Shown: positions 51,609 to 60,805 of the stretch, piece after piece
How the letters are laid out: each line of letters opens with the position of its first letter
How positions within the stretch are numbered: position 1 is the first letter of the stretch
From: Peribacillus simplex NBRC 15720 = DSM 1321
Lineage (GTDB): Bacteria > Bacillota > Bacilli > Bacillales > DSM-1321
Assembly: GCF_002243645.1 (NCBI RefSeq)
Contig: NZ_CP017704.1
Coordinates: 2,808,001 to 2,872,000 of the forward strand
DNA: 64,000 bases
Direction of reading: 5' to 3'
The notes under the pieces: model-generated
Databases searched by the model: none
The model's input: only the letters and a program-made list of their open reading frames with translations
What the model was told of the DNA's origin: nothing
Program-made: the position numbers and the translations under genes

Positions 51609-52751
51609 ATGTCCATAAAAAAGGTTGATGCTAAAGCATTGGACAAGATCTTAGAAACAATGGTGAGCACTGTTAGTGAAAGTAAGGATGAAGTCTTTGA
51701 TATCGGCGAACAATGCCGAAAGGATTTCGAATCATTAACAAAAGAGCTTGATGATGTAAAAATTAGGGTTGCCATTGTGATAACCGACAGCGATGCACTG
51801 GATTCAAAAGCCAGGTTTGCTCGAAAGAGGCTTTCAGAAGTCAGTATGCACTTCAACCATTTTTCTGAAGAACAGGTGCGCGATGCTTATGAAAGGGCAC
51901 ATAAGCTGCAAGTCGATTTACAAATTAACCGGCAATTGGAGAAAGAGCTCCGCAATCGCCGGGATGAGCTTGAGTTAAGGTTAAGGGGTTTACAACAGAC
52001 GATCGATAAAGCAGTGCATCTTGTCTCGCAAATATCGGTAGTTCAGAATTATTTGACACAGGATCTTAAATTTGTGGGGGAAGCCCTTCAAGAAGCGAAA
52101 CGCAAACAGGACTTCGGCCTGAAAATAATCGAAGCCCAGGAGCAGGAACGTAAAAAGCTCTCACGGGAAATTCATGATGGTCCGGCGCAAATGCTGGCAA
52201 ACGTCATGATGCGCTCAGATTTGATAGAACGAGTGCAACGGGAGAGAGGTCCTGATGAAGCGTTAGTGGAAATCCGCAGTTTAAAGGTCATGGTAAGGAA
52301 TGCTTTATATGAAGTGCGCAGAATCATCTATGACCTAAGACCTATGGCACTTGATGACTTAGGCCTTGTTCCTACCCTCAGAAAGTACCTGCAAACGACC
52401 GAAGACTATAATAATGGCGTGAATCTGAATTTCGTCAACCTTGGACAGGTCAAAAGGCTTCCTTCCGATATGGAGGTCGCTTTATTCAGGCTGGTTCAAG
52501 AGGCCGTACAAAATTCATTGAAGCATGCGGATCCAAAACAGGTTCAAGTTAAACTGTCCATTTCCAAGGAGATGGTGACCGTCGTCGTCAAAGATGATGG
52601 AAAGGGGTTTGACTCTTCGATTCAAAAAGAAGGTTCATTTGGCTTGGTAGGAATGAGAGAAAGAGTCGAGCTGCTGGAAGGTGAAATGACGATCGATTCA
52701 CAACCGGGGGCAGGCACTTTGGTATTTATACAAATTCCCTACCATTTATAA
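51609..52751 (+). CDS. degS: Sensor histidine kinase DegS
   Basis: A 380-aa cytoplasmic kinase without membrane segments. The frame opens at 51573, but GTGGAGGG points to the ATG at 51609, which makes the phospho-acceptor His189 (EIHDGPAQ), the same number as in B. subtilis DegS. Residues 1-170 are a long coiled-coil sensor domain. The HisKA_3 dimer domain follows, then the ATPase domain with LFRLVQEAVQNSLKHA (N box) and DDGKGF (G1 box). It phosphorylates DegU to control exoenzymes, competence and motility. It is followed by degU after 47 bases. Confidence 0.95.
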   Translation: MSIKKVDAKALDKILETMVSTVSESKDEVFDIGEQCRKDFESLTKELDDVKIRVAIVITDSDALDSKARFARKRLSEVSMHFNHFSEEQVRDAYERAHKLQVDLQINRQLEKELRNRRDELELRLRGLQQTIDKAVHLVSQISVVQNYLTQDLKFVGEALQEAKRKQDFGLKIIEAQEQERKKLSREIHDGPAQMLANVMMRSDLIERVQRERGPDEALVEIRSLKVMVRNALYEVRRIIYDLRPMALDDLGLVPTLRKYLQTTEDYNNGVNLNFVNLGQVKRLPSDMEVALFRLVQEAVQNSLKHADPKQVQVKLSISKEMVTVVVKDDGKGFDSSIQKEGSFGLVGMRERVELLEGEMTIDSQPGAGTLVFIQIPYHL

Positions 52752-52798
52752 ATTATAGAGATTAGACATATTAAATAGAAACTAGGAGGAAGAAGCCG

Positions 52799-53482
52799 TT
52801 GAAGACTAGTATCATCATTATCGATGACCATCAGCTTTTCCGTGAAGGCGTAAAGCGCATATTAGATTTTGAATCATCCTTTGATGTTGTTGCCGAGGGT
52901 GATGACGGAAGCGAAGCTATGGATCTCGTTGAAACACATAAACCCGATGTTGTTATCATGGATATCAACATGCCGAATATGAATGGGATCGAAGCAACAA
53001 AAATGCTCGTGAACCGTTTCCCTGAAACAAAAGTGATCATCCTTTCCATTCATGATGATGAAAACTACGTGCAGCACGCATTGAAAACAGGTGCACAAGG
53101 TTATCTGTTGAAAGAAATGGACGCAGATGCGTTGATTGATGCTGTGCGTGTAGTTGCTGAAGGTGGCTCATACCTTCATCCGAAGGTGACCCATAATTTA
53201 GTTAAAGAATATCGCCGCTTAGCAGCTGAAGAGGGTGCTGATCGTGATTCCGTACATACAATAGAAATCAGGAGGCCGCTTCACCTATTGACCCGACGCG
53301 AATGTGAAGTGCTTCAACTTTTAGCGGACGGGAAAAGTAACCGTGCCATCGGCGAAACTCTATATATCAGTGAAAAAACAGTCAAGAACCATGTGAGTAA
53401 CATTCTTCAGAAGATGAATGTGAATGACCGTACACAAGCGGTTGTCCTAGCTATTAAAAACGGCTGGGTAGAAGTGAAGTAA
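52799..53482 (+). CDS. degU: Response regulator DegU
   Basis: A 227-aa NarL/FixJ-family regulator with a TTG start after AGGAGGAAG. The receiver domain has [13 protein letters not shown], phospho-acceptor Asp55 ([10 protein letters not shown]), and the conserved Lys in GYLLKEMDA. The LuxR-type DNA-binding domain lies at about 160-225 with [21 protein letters not shown] and [13 protein letters not shown]. In Bacillus the phosphorylated form drives exoproteases and represses motility, and the free form aids competence. The window also carries comF and flagellar genes that are part of this network in B. subtilis. Confidence 0.96.
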   Translation: MKTSIIIIDDHQLFREGVKRILDFESSFDVVAEGDDGSEAMDLVETHKPDVVIMDINMPNMNGIEATKMLVNRFPETKVIILSIHDDENYVQHALKTGAQGYLLKEMDADALIDAVRVVAEGGSYLHPKVTHNLVKEYRRLAAEEGADRDSVHTIEIRRPLHLLTRRECEVLQLLADGKSNRAIGETLYISEKTVKNHVSNILQKMNVNDRTQAVVLAIKNGWVEVK

Positions 53483-53499
53483 TTAAAGCGTTTGATAAG

Positions 53500-53548
53500 T
53501 CCGGCTCTTCAGATTCCGCAATGCGTGCTGAAGGGCTGGATTTTTTTT
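53500..53548 (+). terminator. Terminator after degU
   Basis: TCCGGCTCTTCAG (53500-53512) pairs with CTGAAGGGCTGGA (53528-53540), two imperfect pairs, followed by eight T. Confidence 0.8.
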
Positions 53549-53673
53549 GTTGGAAGGATGACTCTATTCAAATATATGGTTTCATATTTTTGGTAATGTA
53601 ATGCAAATAAAGGTATTTTCAGATAGAATGGTGAATATGATACAGAGTAAATTTTTATAAGGATGGTACTATT

Positions 53674-54516
53674 ATGAAAACCGCAGTCGTAACAGATAGC
53701 ACTGCATATATACCCAAGGAAATACGTGATCGTTTACATATACATATGATGCCGCTTAATGTCATTTTTTCCAATGAAGCTTATCGGGAGGAAGTTGATA
53801 TTACTGCGGATGAGTTTTATGAGGAAGTAAAGAGGCAGGAGAAATTGCCGACCACTTCACAGCCTCCAATCGGGAAGTTTGTCGAGAAGTTCGAGGAGCT
53901 GCAAAACGAATATGATGATGTTATTTCAATTCATTTATCGAGCGGCATCAGCGGAACGTATCAAGGAGCGGTATCTGCAGGTGAAATGGTCGAGGGAATT
54001 AGGGTTCATGCCTTTGATTCGGAAATCAGCTGCATGGTACAGGGGTTTTACGTGATCGAGGCGGCAAAGATGGCCCTTGATGGTAAAGGTGCAGAAGAAA
54101 TCATGGCCAGGCTCGAAGAAATGAAACCATCGGTCAGGGCATACTTCATGGCAGATGACCTATCCCATCTGCAGCGCGGCGGCCGCTTAAGCAGTGCTCA
54201 AGCATTGATTGGCAGTCTGCTTCAAGTGAAGCCGGTCCTCCATTTTGTTGATAAAGTCATCGTCCCATTCGAAAAAATCCGTACTAGAAAAAAAGCGATG
54301 AAACGGATTGCCGATATACTTGGAGAAGACGCGGCGAGCGGCGAGAAATATAAAGCCGTCATTATTCATGCAAAACGGGAAAGTGAAGCTAAAGACTGGA
54401 AAGCCGAACTTGAAGCTCGGTTCCCAAATGTCGAATTCGACATCAGCTACTTCGGTCCAGTAATCGGAACGCATCTGGGCGAAGGCTCAATGGGGATGGG
54501 CTGGTATAAAATTTAA
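53674..54516 (+). CDS. degV: DegV family fatty-acid-binding protein
   Basis: A 280-aa soluble protein of the DegV/FakB family, which binds a fatty acid and presents it to a fatty acid kinase. It starts with KTAVVTDSTAYIP, typical of the family. The lipid-binding motifs are PTTSQPPIGKF near residue 62, LSSGISGTYQGAV near residue 91 and YFGPVIGTHLGEGSMGMGW at the end. It sits between degU and comFA as in B. subtilis (yviA/degV), as a single unit with its own terminator. Confidence 0.92.
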   Translation: MKTAVVTDSTAYIPKEIRDRLHIHMMPLNVIFSNEAYREEVDITADEFYEEVKRQEKLPTTSQPPIGKFVEKFEELQNEYDDVISIHLSSGISGTYQGAVSAGEMVEGIRVHAFDSEISCMVQGFYVIEAAKMALDGKGAEEIMARLEEMKPSVRAYFMADDLSHLQRGGRLSSAQALIGSLLQVKPVLHFVDKVIVPFEKIRTRKKAMKRIADILGEDAASGEKYKAVIIHAKRESEAKDWKAELEARFPNVEFDISYFGPVIGTHLGEGSMGMGWYKI

Positions 54517-54524
54517 GTTGTGAC

Positions 54525-54551
54525 GCCTTTCATAAGTGAAAGGCATTTTTT
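54525..54551 (+). terminator. Terminator after degV
   Basis: GCCTTTCA (54525-54532) pairs perfectly with TGAAAGGC (54537-54544), followed by ATTTTTTT. Confidence 0.8.
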
Positions 54552-54630
54552 TATGGAGCAAAAAGGAATTCAGGAGTAAAAAGCGAATGATAAGGAGGAG
54601 TCTAATTTATCAAGAAATGGAGGTGGCAGT

Positions 54631-56031
54631 TTGGAAAAAATGAGCATTTCCCCCCCTTATTCCCCGGAACTTCAGAACCATCTCACCGGCAAACATCTTT
54701 TGGGCTTCGAAATCCCCTTCTCCCAAGAACTCCTCGCAGAGCACCTCAAGAATGGGTATGTCTCGGAAACTTGCGGCGTGCAATCTGGAAATGGCAGTTA
54801 TCACTGTGTACGCTGCGGTAACAAAGAACAAACTTTGTTTTATACATTCCCGTGCAAGATTTGCAATCAAGATTGCACTTACTGCCGCTCATGCATCATG
54901 ATGGGACGGGTCAGTGAATGTGCAAAGCTTTATAGGTGGACCGGTCCCAGCATTCAGTTTACGATTCCTGACAATGTGATGAGGTGGGCAGGCACTTTAT
55001 CGGCAGGTCAACAAAATGCCTCCGACTGTGTCGTTGAAGCCGTAAAAGGAAAAGATGAATTTCTGGTCTGGGCTGTATGCGGGGCAGGGAAGACGGAGGT
55101 CCTATTTCCAGCGATTGAGGCAGCTTTGCATGCCGGGAAACGGATTTGTTTGGCAACACCGCGGACCGATGTGGTTCTCGAACTCTCCCCGAGGTTAAAA
55201 AAAGCTTTTCCTGAGATTGAAGTCACGACCCTCTATGCCGGCAGTGCCGATCGACATGGCTTTTCGCCGCTAACCGTTTCCACGACACATCAGCTTTTCC
55301 GTTTTATTGAGGCTTTCGATGTCATCATCGTTGATGAAGTCGATGCGTTTCCCTACTCAATTGATGATTCGCTGCATTATGCGGTTAATAAATCGAAAAA
55401 GGTTTCTGCGGCAACCATTTACTTGACCGCCACACCTTCGAAACGGATGCAGCGGCTATATCGAAGCGGCAAATTGAAAGCCGTCATAATCCCTGCCCGT
55501 TATCATCGTCAGCCAATCCCGGTCCCTGAAATGAAGTGGAGCGGCAATTGGCAAAAACTATTTCTTCAAAAAAAAGTTCCCCTCGCAATCAACGGATGGG
55601 TAAGTGAACGCCTTAAGCGGAATATCCCCTTCCTATTGTTTTTTCCAAGCATTCAAGTGATGGAGCAGGTCATTCCGCTGTTTCAAAAGCTGTCCCCTAA
55701 ATTATCGATTGTCCACTCCCGGCACCCTGATCGAAAGGAAAAAGTAATGGCACTAAGGAATGGAATGGTTCCAGGATTACTTACCACGACCATCCTGGAA
55801 CGCGGCGTGACCATTGAGCGGTTGGAAGTAGCCGTGATTGGTGCTGAACATGAAGTGTTTTCTGATAGTGCCCTCGTTCAGATAGCTGGCAGGGTAGGGA
55901 GAAGCTTTGCTAACCCTGCCGGGACGATTACCTTTTTTCATTACGGTAAAAGTAAAGCGATGGTCGAGGCGATTCACCATATACAAATGATGAATAAAGA
56001 TGCCATGAAAAGGGGGCTGCTGGATGAATAG
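54631..56031 (+). CDS. comFA: Late competence DNA helicase ComFA
   Basis: A 466-aa DEAD-type helicase that helps pull transforming DNA into the cell. The start is TTG after GGAGGTGG; an ATG lies three codons later. A four-cysteine zinc finger region is seen as CVRCGNKEQ, CKICNQDC, YCRSC near residues 54-90. Walker A is VCGAGKTEVLF near residue 149, the DEAD box is IIVDEVDAFPY near residue 234, and LTATPSKRM and IAGRVGRS mark the later motifs. Length matches B. subtilis ComFA (463 aa). It overlaps comFC by 8 bases. Confidence 0.93.
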   Translation: MEKMSISPPYSPELQNHLTGKHLLGFEIPFSQELLAEHLKNGYVSETCGVQSGNGSYHCVRCGNKEQTLFYTFPCKICNQDCTYCRSCIMMGRVSECAKLYRWTGPSIQFTIPDNVMRWAGTLSAGQQNASDCVVEAVKGKDEFLVWAVCGAGKTEVLFPAIEAALHAGKRICLATPRTDVVLELSPRLKKAFPEIEVTTLYAGSADRHGFSPLTVSTTHQLFRFIEAFDVIIVDEVDAFPYSIDDSLHYAVNKSKKVSAATIYLTATPSKRMQRLYRSGKLKAVIIPARYHRQPIPVPEMKWSGNWQKLFLQKKVPLAINGWVSERLKRNIPFLLFFPSIQVMEQVIPLFQKLSPKLSIVHSRHPDRKEKVMALRNGMVPGLLTTTILERGVTIERLEVAVIGAEHEVFSDSALVQIAGRVGRSFANPAGTITFFHYGKSKAMVEAIHHIQMMNKDAMKRGLLDE

Positions 56032-56716
56032 ATGCCTTGTTTGTGATGAAGGAATGAAGCAAGCATTGACATGGAGGAGCCTTTTTGCGCAAGACGATGC
56101 AAGGGCAATCTGCGCAGGATGTGAGGGGAAACTTAATAGGATAACCGGAGAAACATGTTCCATGTGCTCAAGGGAGCTGGGCGGGGATCATACCACCGGT
56201 GACCTCTGTCTGGATTGTTCAAGATGGGAAAGGAATAGGGAATGGGGAGGCTATTTGTCGAAGAACATATCGCTATTTCATTATAATGAATACTTAAAAG
56301 ACATTATTGCTAAATATAAGTACCGGGGAGATTATGCATTAGCTGAGGTTTTCGTCCCTTTTTTGAAAGAAAGGTTAAAGGACATGGAATTTGACCTGGT
56401 AACGGCCATCCCGCTTAGTCATGAACGGCTTAGGGAGCGGGGATTTAATCAGGGACAGGCTTTGGCAGATCTTCTTGGACTTCACACGGTTGAGACCTTG
56501 ACAAGAATCCATACGGAAAAACAATCAAAAAAATCACGTCAAGAGAGAATGTCATTACCACAGGTTTTTCAGGCCGTGCAATCTGATTTGCTGGAGCACA
56601 AATCTATTTTGATCATCGATGACATTTACACAACAGGCACAACTCTCAGGCATGCAGCCAAAGCCTTAATAACTGCTGGGGCCAAAGAAGTATCATCCAT
56701 TACCCTGGCTAGGTGA
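56024..56716 (+). CDS. comFC: Competence protein ComFC (phosphoribosyltransferase fold)
   Basis: A 230-aa protein with an N-terminal double zinc finger (CLVCDEG, CAGCEG, CSMCSRE, CLDCSRW) and a type I phosphoribosyltransferase domain with the PRPP loop ILIIDDIYTTGTTL near residues 189-202. It works with ComFA in natural transformation. It follows comFA with an 8-base overlap. The usual B. subtilis order comFA-comFB-comFC is not kept: comFB is absent here. Its end lies 98 bases before yvyF, and a SigD-type promoter is found in that gap. Confidence 0.92.
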   Translation: MNRCLVCDEGMKQALTWRSLFAQDDARAICAGCEGKLNRITGETCSMCSRELGGDHTTGDLCLDCSRWERNREWGGYLSKNISLFHYNEYLKDIIAKYKYRGDYALAEVFVPFLKERLKDMEFDLVTAIPLSHERLRERGFNQGQALADLLGLHTVETLTRIHTEKQSKKSRQERMSLPQVFQAVQSDLLEHKSILIIDDIYTTGTTLRHAAKALITAGAKEVSSITLAR

Positions 56717-56741
56717 AACAGCTTATTTTAATAAACATCCC

Positions 56742-56768
56742 TAAAGTATCGCCGGGATTATTCGATAT
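56742..56768 (+). promoter_or_regulatory. SigD-type promoter for the yvyF-flgM operon
   Basis: TAAA (56742-56745), 15 bases, then TTCGATAT (56761-56768). The SigD consensus is TAAA-N15-GCCGATAT, so six of eight -10 bases match. In B. subtilis the same gap after comFC holds a SigD promoter for flgM and flgK genes. Confidence 0.7.
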
Positions 56769-56814
56769 ATACAGTACTGAAGAATAATCGCTTGATGGTG
56801 AAGGAGGGGCCTCG

Positions 56815-57228
56815 ATGGAAGTATTCAATTGTCCAAACTGTAATTCGTTATTCGTTATGACGAAATTCCGTGATGTATGCGATGCTTGTTATAAAGAAGA
56901 AGAAGCCCAATATGATAAAGTGTATGCATATATTCGAAAGAAAATAAATAGAACGGCGTCCATGATGCAGGTGGTTAAGGGCACTGGCGTTGAAAAAACG
57001 TTAATAATTAAATTTGTGAGAACCGGAAAGCTGGCGCAGTTCCCTAATCTAGGAATTCCATGTGAAAAGTGCGGCGCTAACATCAAGAGCGGAAGGTTAT
57101 GCGGCAAATGCGGCGATTCATTGCGATCGGATTTACAGGCATTTGAAAATGAGGAAAAGCGGCTGACTGAAATTCAAGGAAATGATAAAAAAAATACGTA
57201 CTACATGAATGTTGATCAAAAAGGATAA
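56815..57228 (+). CDS. yvyF: Flagellar operon protein YvyF
   Basis: A 137-aa protein with two Cys pairs at the N-terminus (CPNCNSLF, CDACY) and two more (CEKCGAN, CGKCGDS) near residues 84-104, so it likely binds zinc. The middle helix region (YIRKKINRTASMMQVVKGTG, then EKTLIIKFVRTGKL) resembles a DNA- or protein-binding helix-turn-helix. AGGAGGGGCC lies before the ATG. It has the place and size of B. subtilis YvyF (139 aa) at the head of the flgM operon. Its role in flagellar control is not defined. Confidence 0.9.
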   Translation: MEVFNCPNCNSLFVMTKFRDVCDACYKEEEAQYDKVYAYIRKKINRTASMMQVVKGTGVEKTLIIKFVRTGKLAQFPNLGIPCEKCGANIKSGRLCGKCGDSLRSDLQAFENEEKRLTEIQGNDKKNTYYMNVDQKG

Positions 57229-57447
57229 ATCATGGAAACATGATACGGTATTTGTTAAAATATTCGATATTGAGAACAAGATTCGACAATGGGTGTCGAA
57301 GGAAAGATTACAGGAAACAATTAAAGAAATCCATTCCTTGTCGATAATAAAGATAGGGAGAGTAACACAGTCCAGAGCCATTTTTATGTGTTAGGAATCG
57401 AAACATAATGGGATTTATAAAATCGACCGAAGGAGAGGATCTGGAAT

Positions 57448-57711
57448 ATGAAAATCAATAACGTCGGTATGACAGGTGTTAACCCCTATAATCTTCAAGC
57501 CAATAAAACGGGGAATATCAAAGAATCCAAGGTCAAACCCTCGGATAAAGTTGAAATTTCTTCAGCGGCAAAAGAAATGCAGCAATCATCTCCGATTCTT
57601 GCTGCAAGACAAGCAAAAGTGGACGAACTGAAAATCCAAGTTGAAAAAGGTAATTATAAATTGAATGCACAAGCAACGGCTAAGGGTCTCATCGATTTTT
57701 ACCGGAAATGA
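57448..57711 (+). CDS. flgM: Anti-sigma-D factor FlgM
   Basis: An 87-aa protein that binds SigD and keeps late flagellar genes off until the hook is finished. It starts after GAAGGAGAGG with MKINNVGMTGVNPYNLQ. The C-terminal sigma-binding part has KVEISSAAKEMQ, RQAKVDELKIQVEKGNYKL and the end LIDFYRK, typical of Bacillus FlgM. Position after yvyF and before flgN matches B. subtilis. A 219-base gap to yvyF holds no second clear SigD promoter. Confidence 0.93.
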   Translation: MKINNVGMTGVNPYNLQANKTGNIKESKVKPSDKVEISSAAKEMQQSSPILAARQAKVDELKIQVEKGNYKLNAQATAKGLIDFYRK

Positions 57712-57788
57712 ATTTTCAATGAAAAAGCTTGAATGAAGTGGACGGAGCCATTTTCCGTCCTTTATTTATGAGCGGAGGAGGCAGCAAA

Positions 57789-58277
57789 ATGTCTGCACGG
57801 AACATCATCGGATCGCTTGAAAAATTGATCAAGCTTCATAAAAGCCTCAATCAATTAGCGATAAGAAAAACGGCCATTTTGAAAGCAAATGATACCGAAG
57901 CGATTACTTCCCTGCTGATTTTGGAACAAAAGCATATTAAAGCGATCAGTCAAACGGATAAGGAAAGAGAAAGGGAAGTCGAGGAATTTCTTGCTGCAAA
58001 TGGAACGGCGGGACAGCCGGCCTCCATCCATACCGTAACGGAACTGGCAGGACCAGAAGAAACGGAAGTCCTTGAAATGCTAAAAGCGGAATTGATTGAT
58101 GAAGTGGCAAAGCTGAAGGAGAGGAACGGTTTAAATCAGCAATTGATCTATCAGTCCCTTCAATTTATCAATGTCTCTTTGGATATTCTGAGGCCGCAGA
58201 ACCAGAACCTGAATTACGGGGATTCGGTTAGGAAAACGGCGAAAATCGGCATGGGAATGTTTGATTCCAAAGCATAA
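57789..58277 (+). CDS. flgN: Flagellar export chaperone FlgN
   Basis: A 162-aa, mostly helical protein. The frame opens at 57729, but GCGGAGGAGG lies just before the ATG at 57789 (MSARNIIGSLEKL), so I use that start; B. subtilis FlgN (YvyG) has 160 residues. It has the Leu/Lys-rich coiled-coil pattern of type III export chaperones. It should bind FlgK and FlgL in the cytoplasm and carry them to the export gate, and these are the next two genes. Confidence 0.9.
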   Translation: MSARNIIGSLEKLIKLHKSLNQLAIRKTAILKANDTEAITSLLILEQKHIKAISQTDKEREREVEEFLAANGTAGQPASIHTVTELAGPEETEVLEMLKAELIDEVAKLKERNGLNQQLIYQSLQFINVSLDILRPQNQNLNYGDSVRKTAKIGMGMFDSKA

Positions 58278-58307
58278 GAAGCAGAAAAAAGATGGAGGTG
58301 CGAGCAA

Positions 58308-59867
58308 ATGATTTCAACCTTTATGGGTCTTGAGACAGCAAAACGCGGATTATCCACCTCGCAAGGGGCCTTGTATACAACAGGAAATAACGTGGCCAAT
58401 GCCAATACATTAGGATATTCAAGGCAGCGGGTCAACCTGATCCAGACTTCGGGCTTCCCTACTGTCGGTTTGAACAGCCCGCGCGTTGCCGGCCAAATCG
58501 GGACAGGGGTGGCAGCAGAAACGGTTCAAAGGATCCGCGACAGTTTTCTGGACGCACAATACAGGACCCAAAGTAATAAAATCGGTTATTACGGGGCCAT
58601 GAGTGAATCCCTGACGAAAATGGAAGGCGTCATGAACGAACCGAAAGACAGCGGATTAGCCGCCACGATGGAGAAGTTCTGGAATTCGCTGCAGGGTCTG
58701 ACGGCGAATACGGAAAACTCCGGGGCGCGTGAAGTCGTTGCCTCGACGGGTGTCATGGTCGCGGATACACTAAACTACTACTACAACTCGCTAACGAGCG
58801 TTCAAACGGATATCAGCAATCAGATAAACGTCAAAGCGAACGAAATCAATACGCTCATCAGCAGTATAGATCAGCTTAATCAACAGATCAGTAAAGTGGA
58901 GCCGCATGGTTATATCCCCAATGACCTTTATGATAAACGTGATGTACTCGTAGACAATCTATCACAGCTTGTCAGCATTAAAGTGAATAATGTCATTCCG
59001 ACGGATTACGGCAGAGCCAGCGATGTGGCTACAGGGCTATACAACATCGAATTGATGCAAGAAGACGGTTCGTCTTTTGCACCGCCCATCAATCTAGTCA
59101 GTGTTAACCAAACTGGGATGGTGGGAACTTCGAAAGTTGAGGTTAGCCATGATAAAACGACAGGTATGGTAGACGGATTGAAGTTTGGTTCGAGAACATT
59201 GACCGATTACAAATTTTCGGGAGAACTATCCGGTTTGATCAAAAGCTTCGGCTATAAGAAGGCTGATGGCACGATCGGAGGCGCCTATCCTGATATGCTG
59301 AAAAAGCTCGATAATATGACGACGGCTTTTGTGAATGAGTTCAATGCCATACATAAACAAGGTTATGCCTTGGGTGATGACAACACTTCAACATTGAACT
59401 TCTTTGAACTTGAACCTGGTAAGAGTGCCGCCCAAAGCATCAAGGTGAATGGTGAAATCGTAAAAAATCCCACAAAAATTGCCGCAGGCGGTAAGAGCGG
59501 AGGTGCCTCCGGAGATAACGAAAATGCCAAACTCCTGGCTGACCTTAAAAAGAAGGCGTTTAGTGAGTACTCGACTAAAGACCAAAACTCTGACGAATTG
59601 ACAGGTAGCTTCGACACTTATTATTCCGGTATCATCGGAAAGCTTGGTGTGGATTCCCAAAGCGCCCAAAAAAACCTTTCCAACTCTGTCGTGCTTGCTG
59701 CCTCAGTCAATCAAAATAGGGAGTCTGTCAGTTCCGTATCCCTTGATGAAGAAATGACTGACATGATCAAATTCCAGCAGGCATACAACGCATCTGCAAG
59801 AATGATGACGATGATGGATGAAATGCTCGATAAAATCATTAACGGAATGGGTACAGTAGGCCGATAA
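58308..59867 (+). CDS. flgK: Flagellar hook-associated protein 1 FlgK
   Basis: A 519-aa secreted hook-filament junction protein. It begins with STFMGLETAKRGLSTSQGAL and the ANTLGYSRQRV motif shared by axial proteins. It ends with EEMTDMIKFQQAYNASARM and EMLDKIINGMG, the C-terminal coiled coil needed for assembly. No Sec signal is present, since it uses the flagellar export path. GGAGGTGCG precedes the ATG. Length matches B. subtilis FlgK (507 aa). Confidence 0.95.
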   Translation: MISTFMGLETAKRGLSTSQGALYTTGNNVANANTLGYSRQRVNLIQTSGFPTVGLNSPRVAGQIGTGVAAETVQRIRDSFLDAQYRTQSNKIGYYGAMSESLTKMEGVMNEPKDSGLAATMEKFWNSLQGLTANTENSGAREVVASTGVMVADTLNYYYNSLTSVQTDISNQINVKANEINTLISSIDQLNQQISKVEPHGYIPNDLYDKRDVLVDNLSQLVSIKVNNVIPTDYGRASDVATGLYNIELMQEDGSSFAPPINLVSVNQTGMVGTSKVEVSHDKTTGMVDGLKFGSRTLTDYKFSGELSGLIKSFGYKKADGTIGGAYPDMLKKLDNMTTAFVNEFNAIHKQGYALGDDNTSTLNFFELEPGKSAAQSIKVNGEIVKNPTKIAAGGKSGGASGDNENAKLLADLKKKAFSEYSTKDQNSDELTGSFDTYYSGIIGKLGVDSQSAQKNLSNSVVLAASVNQNRESVSSVSLDEEMTDMIKFQQAYNASARMMTMMDEMLDKIINGMGTVGR

Positions 59868-59882
59868 TAGGAGGGGACTAAC

Positions 59883-60761
59883 ATGCGAATAACGCAATCG
59901 ATGCTAACCAATAATATGTTGAGTAATTTAAGCAGCAGTTACGAAAAGATGTCCAAGCTGCAAGAGCAGGTTTCCTCTCAAAAGAAGTTTTCCAAACCAT
60001 CCGATAACCCTGTTGCGGCCATGATGGGAATGGGGTACCGGACAAATCTCAATCAAATAGGGCAGTATCAAAGTAACATTGCCGAGGCGACCAATTGGAT
60101 CGACAGCACGGATGATGCTATTGGTGAAGCGGTTTCCGCCATGCAGCGGATTCGTGAATTAACCGTTCAGGGCAGCAATGGGACGTATGAAGGGGAACAA
60201 CTGAAAACCATTACTGAAGAAATTAAACAATTAAAAGAACATCTCATAACTCTTGGAGACACACAAATAGGCGGGAAATATATTTTCAACGGTCAAAATA
60301 CAAATGTGAGACCATCTTCCGTTAAAGATGGAAATGGGAATACGGTGTATGGTACAGGGGACATAAACCTTGAAGTGTTTTCCGGGATTTCCCTTAAAAT
60401 CAATACAGACGGTTCCAATACTTTTGGAGATGCACTTGCTTCAGGCGGAAGCATCGACCAAACAATCGATGCACTGGAAAACGGAGGCGACGTGAGCGGC
60501 ATGCTTGAAGGACTTGACGCAACGATAAATACCTTCTTAGGCATGCAGGCCCAGGTTGGCGCAAGGCAGAATCGGATTGAGCTGATGACGGACCGTCTCA
60601 AGCAGCAGGAGGTTTTTGCCACTGAAATCCTTTCGAAAAATGAGGATGTCGATATCGAAAAAGCGATCATGGACTTGACTACCCAGGAAAGTGTCCATAG
60701 TGCTGCATTAAGTATCGGAGCAAAAATCATGCAACCAAGTTTATTGGATTTTCTTCGCTAA
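59883..60761 (+). CDS. flgL: Flagellar hook-associated protein 3 FlgL
   Basis: A 292-aa flagellin-like junction protein. It starts MRITQSMLTNNMLSNLSSSY and has the conserved SGKKFSKPSDNP-like block as SSQKKFSKPSDNPVAAM near residues 31-47. The C-terminus DLTTQESVHSAALSIGAKIM is typical of FlgL. AGGAGGGG precedes the ATG and the gene lies 15 bases after flgK. It joins FlgK to the filament outside the cell. Confidence 0.95.
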   Translation: MRITQSMLTNNMLSNLSSSYEKMSKLQEQVSSQKKFSKPSDNPVAAMMGMGYRTNLNQIGQYQSNIAEATNWIDSTDDAIGEAVSAMQRIRELTVQGSNGTYEGEQLKTITEEIKQLKEHLITLGDTQIGGKYIFNGQNTNVRPSSVKDGNGNTVYGTGDINLEVFSGISLKINTDGSNTFGDALASGGSIDQTIDALENGGDVSGMLEGLDATINTFLGMQAQVGARQNRIELMTDRLKQQEVFATEILSKNEDVDIEKAIMDLTTQESVHSAALSIGAKIMQPSLLDFLR

Positions 60762-60805
60762 GCTATTCTTAAATGGATAGCTTTTTTCTATAAGGAGTGT
60801 TGATG

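Noticed and set aside
57209-57394. 61-codon frame overlapping the end of yvyF
   Set aside because: Starts inside yvyF, has no ribosome binding site and no recognisable product.
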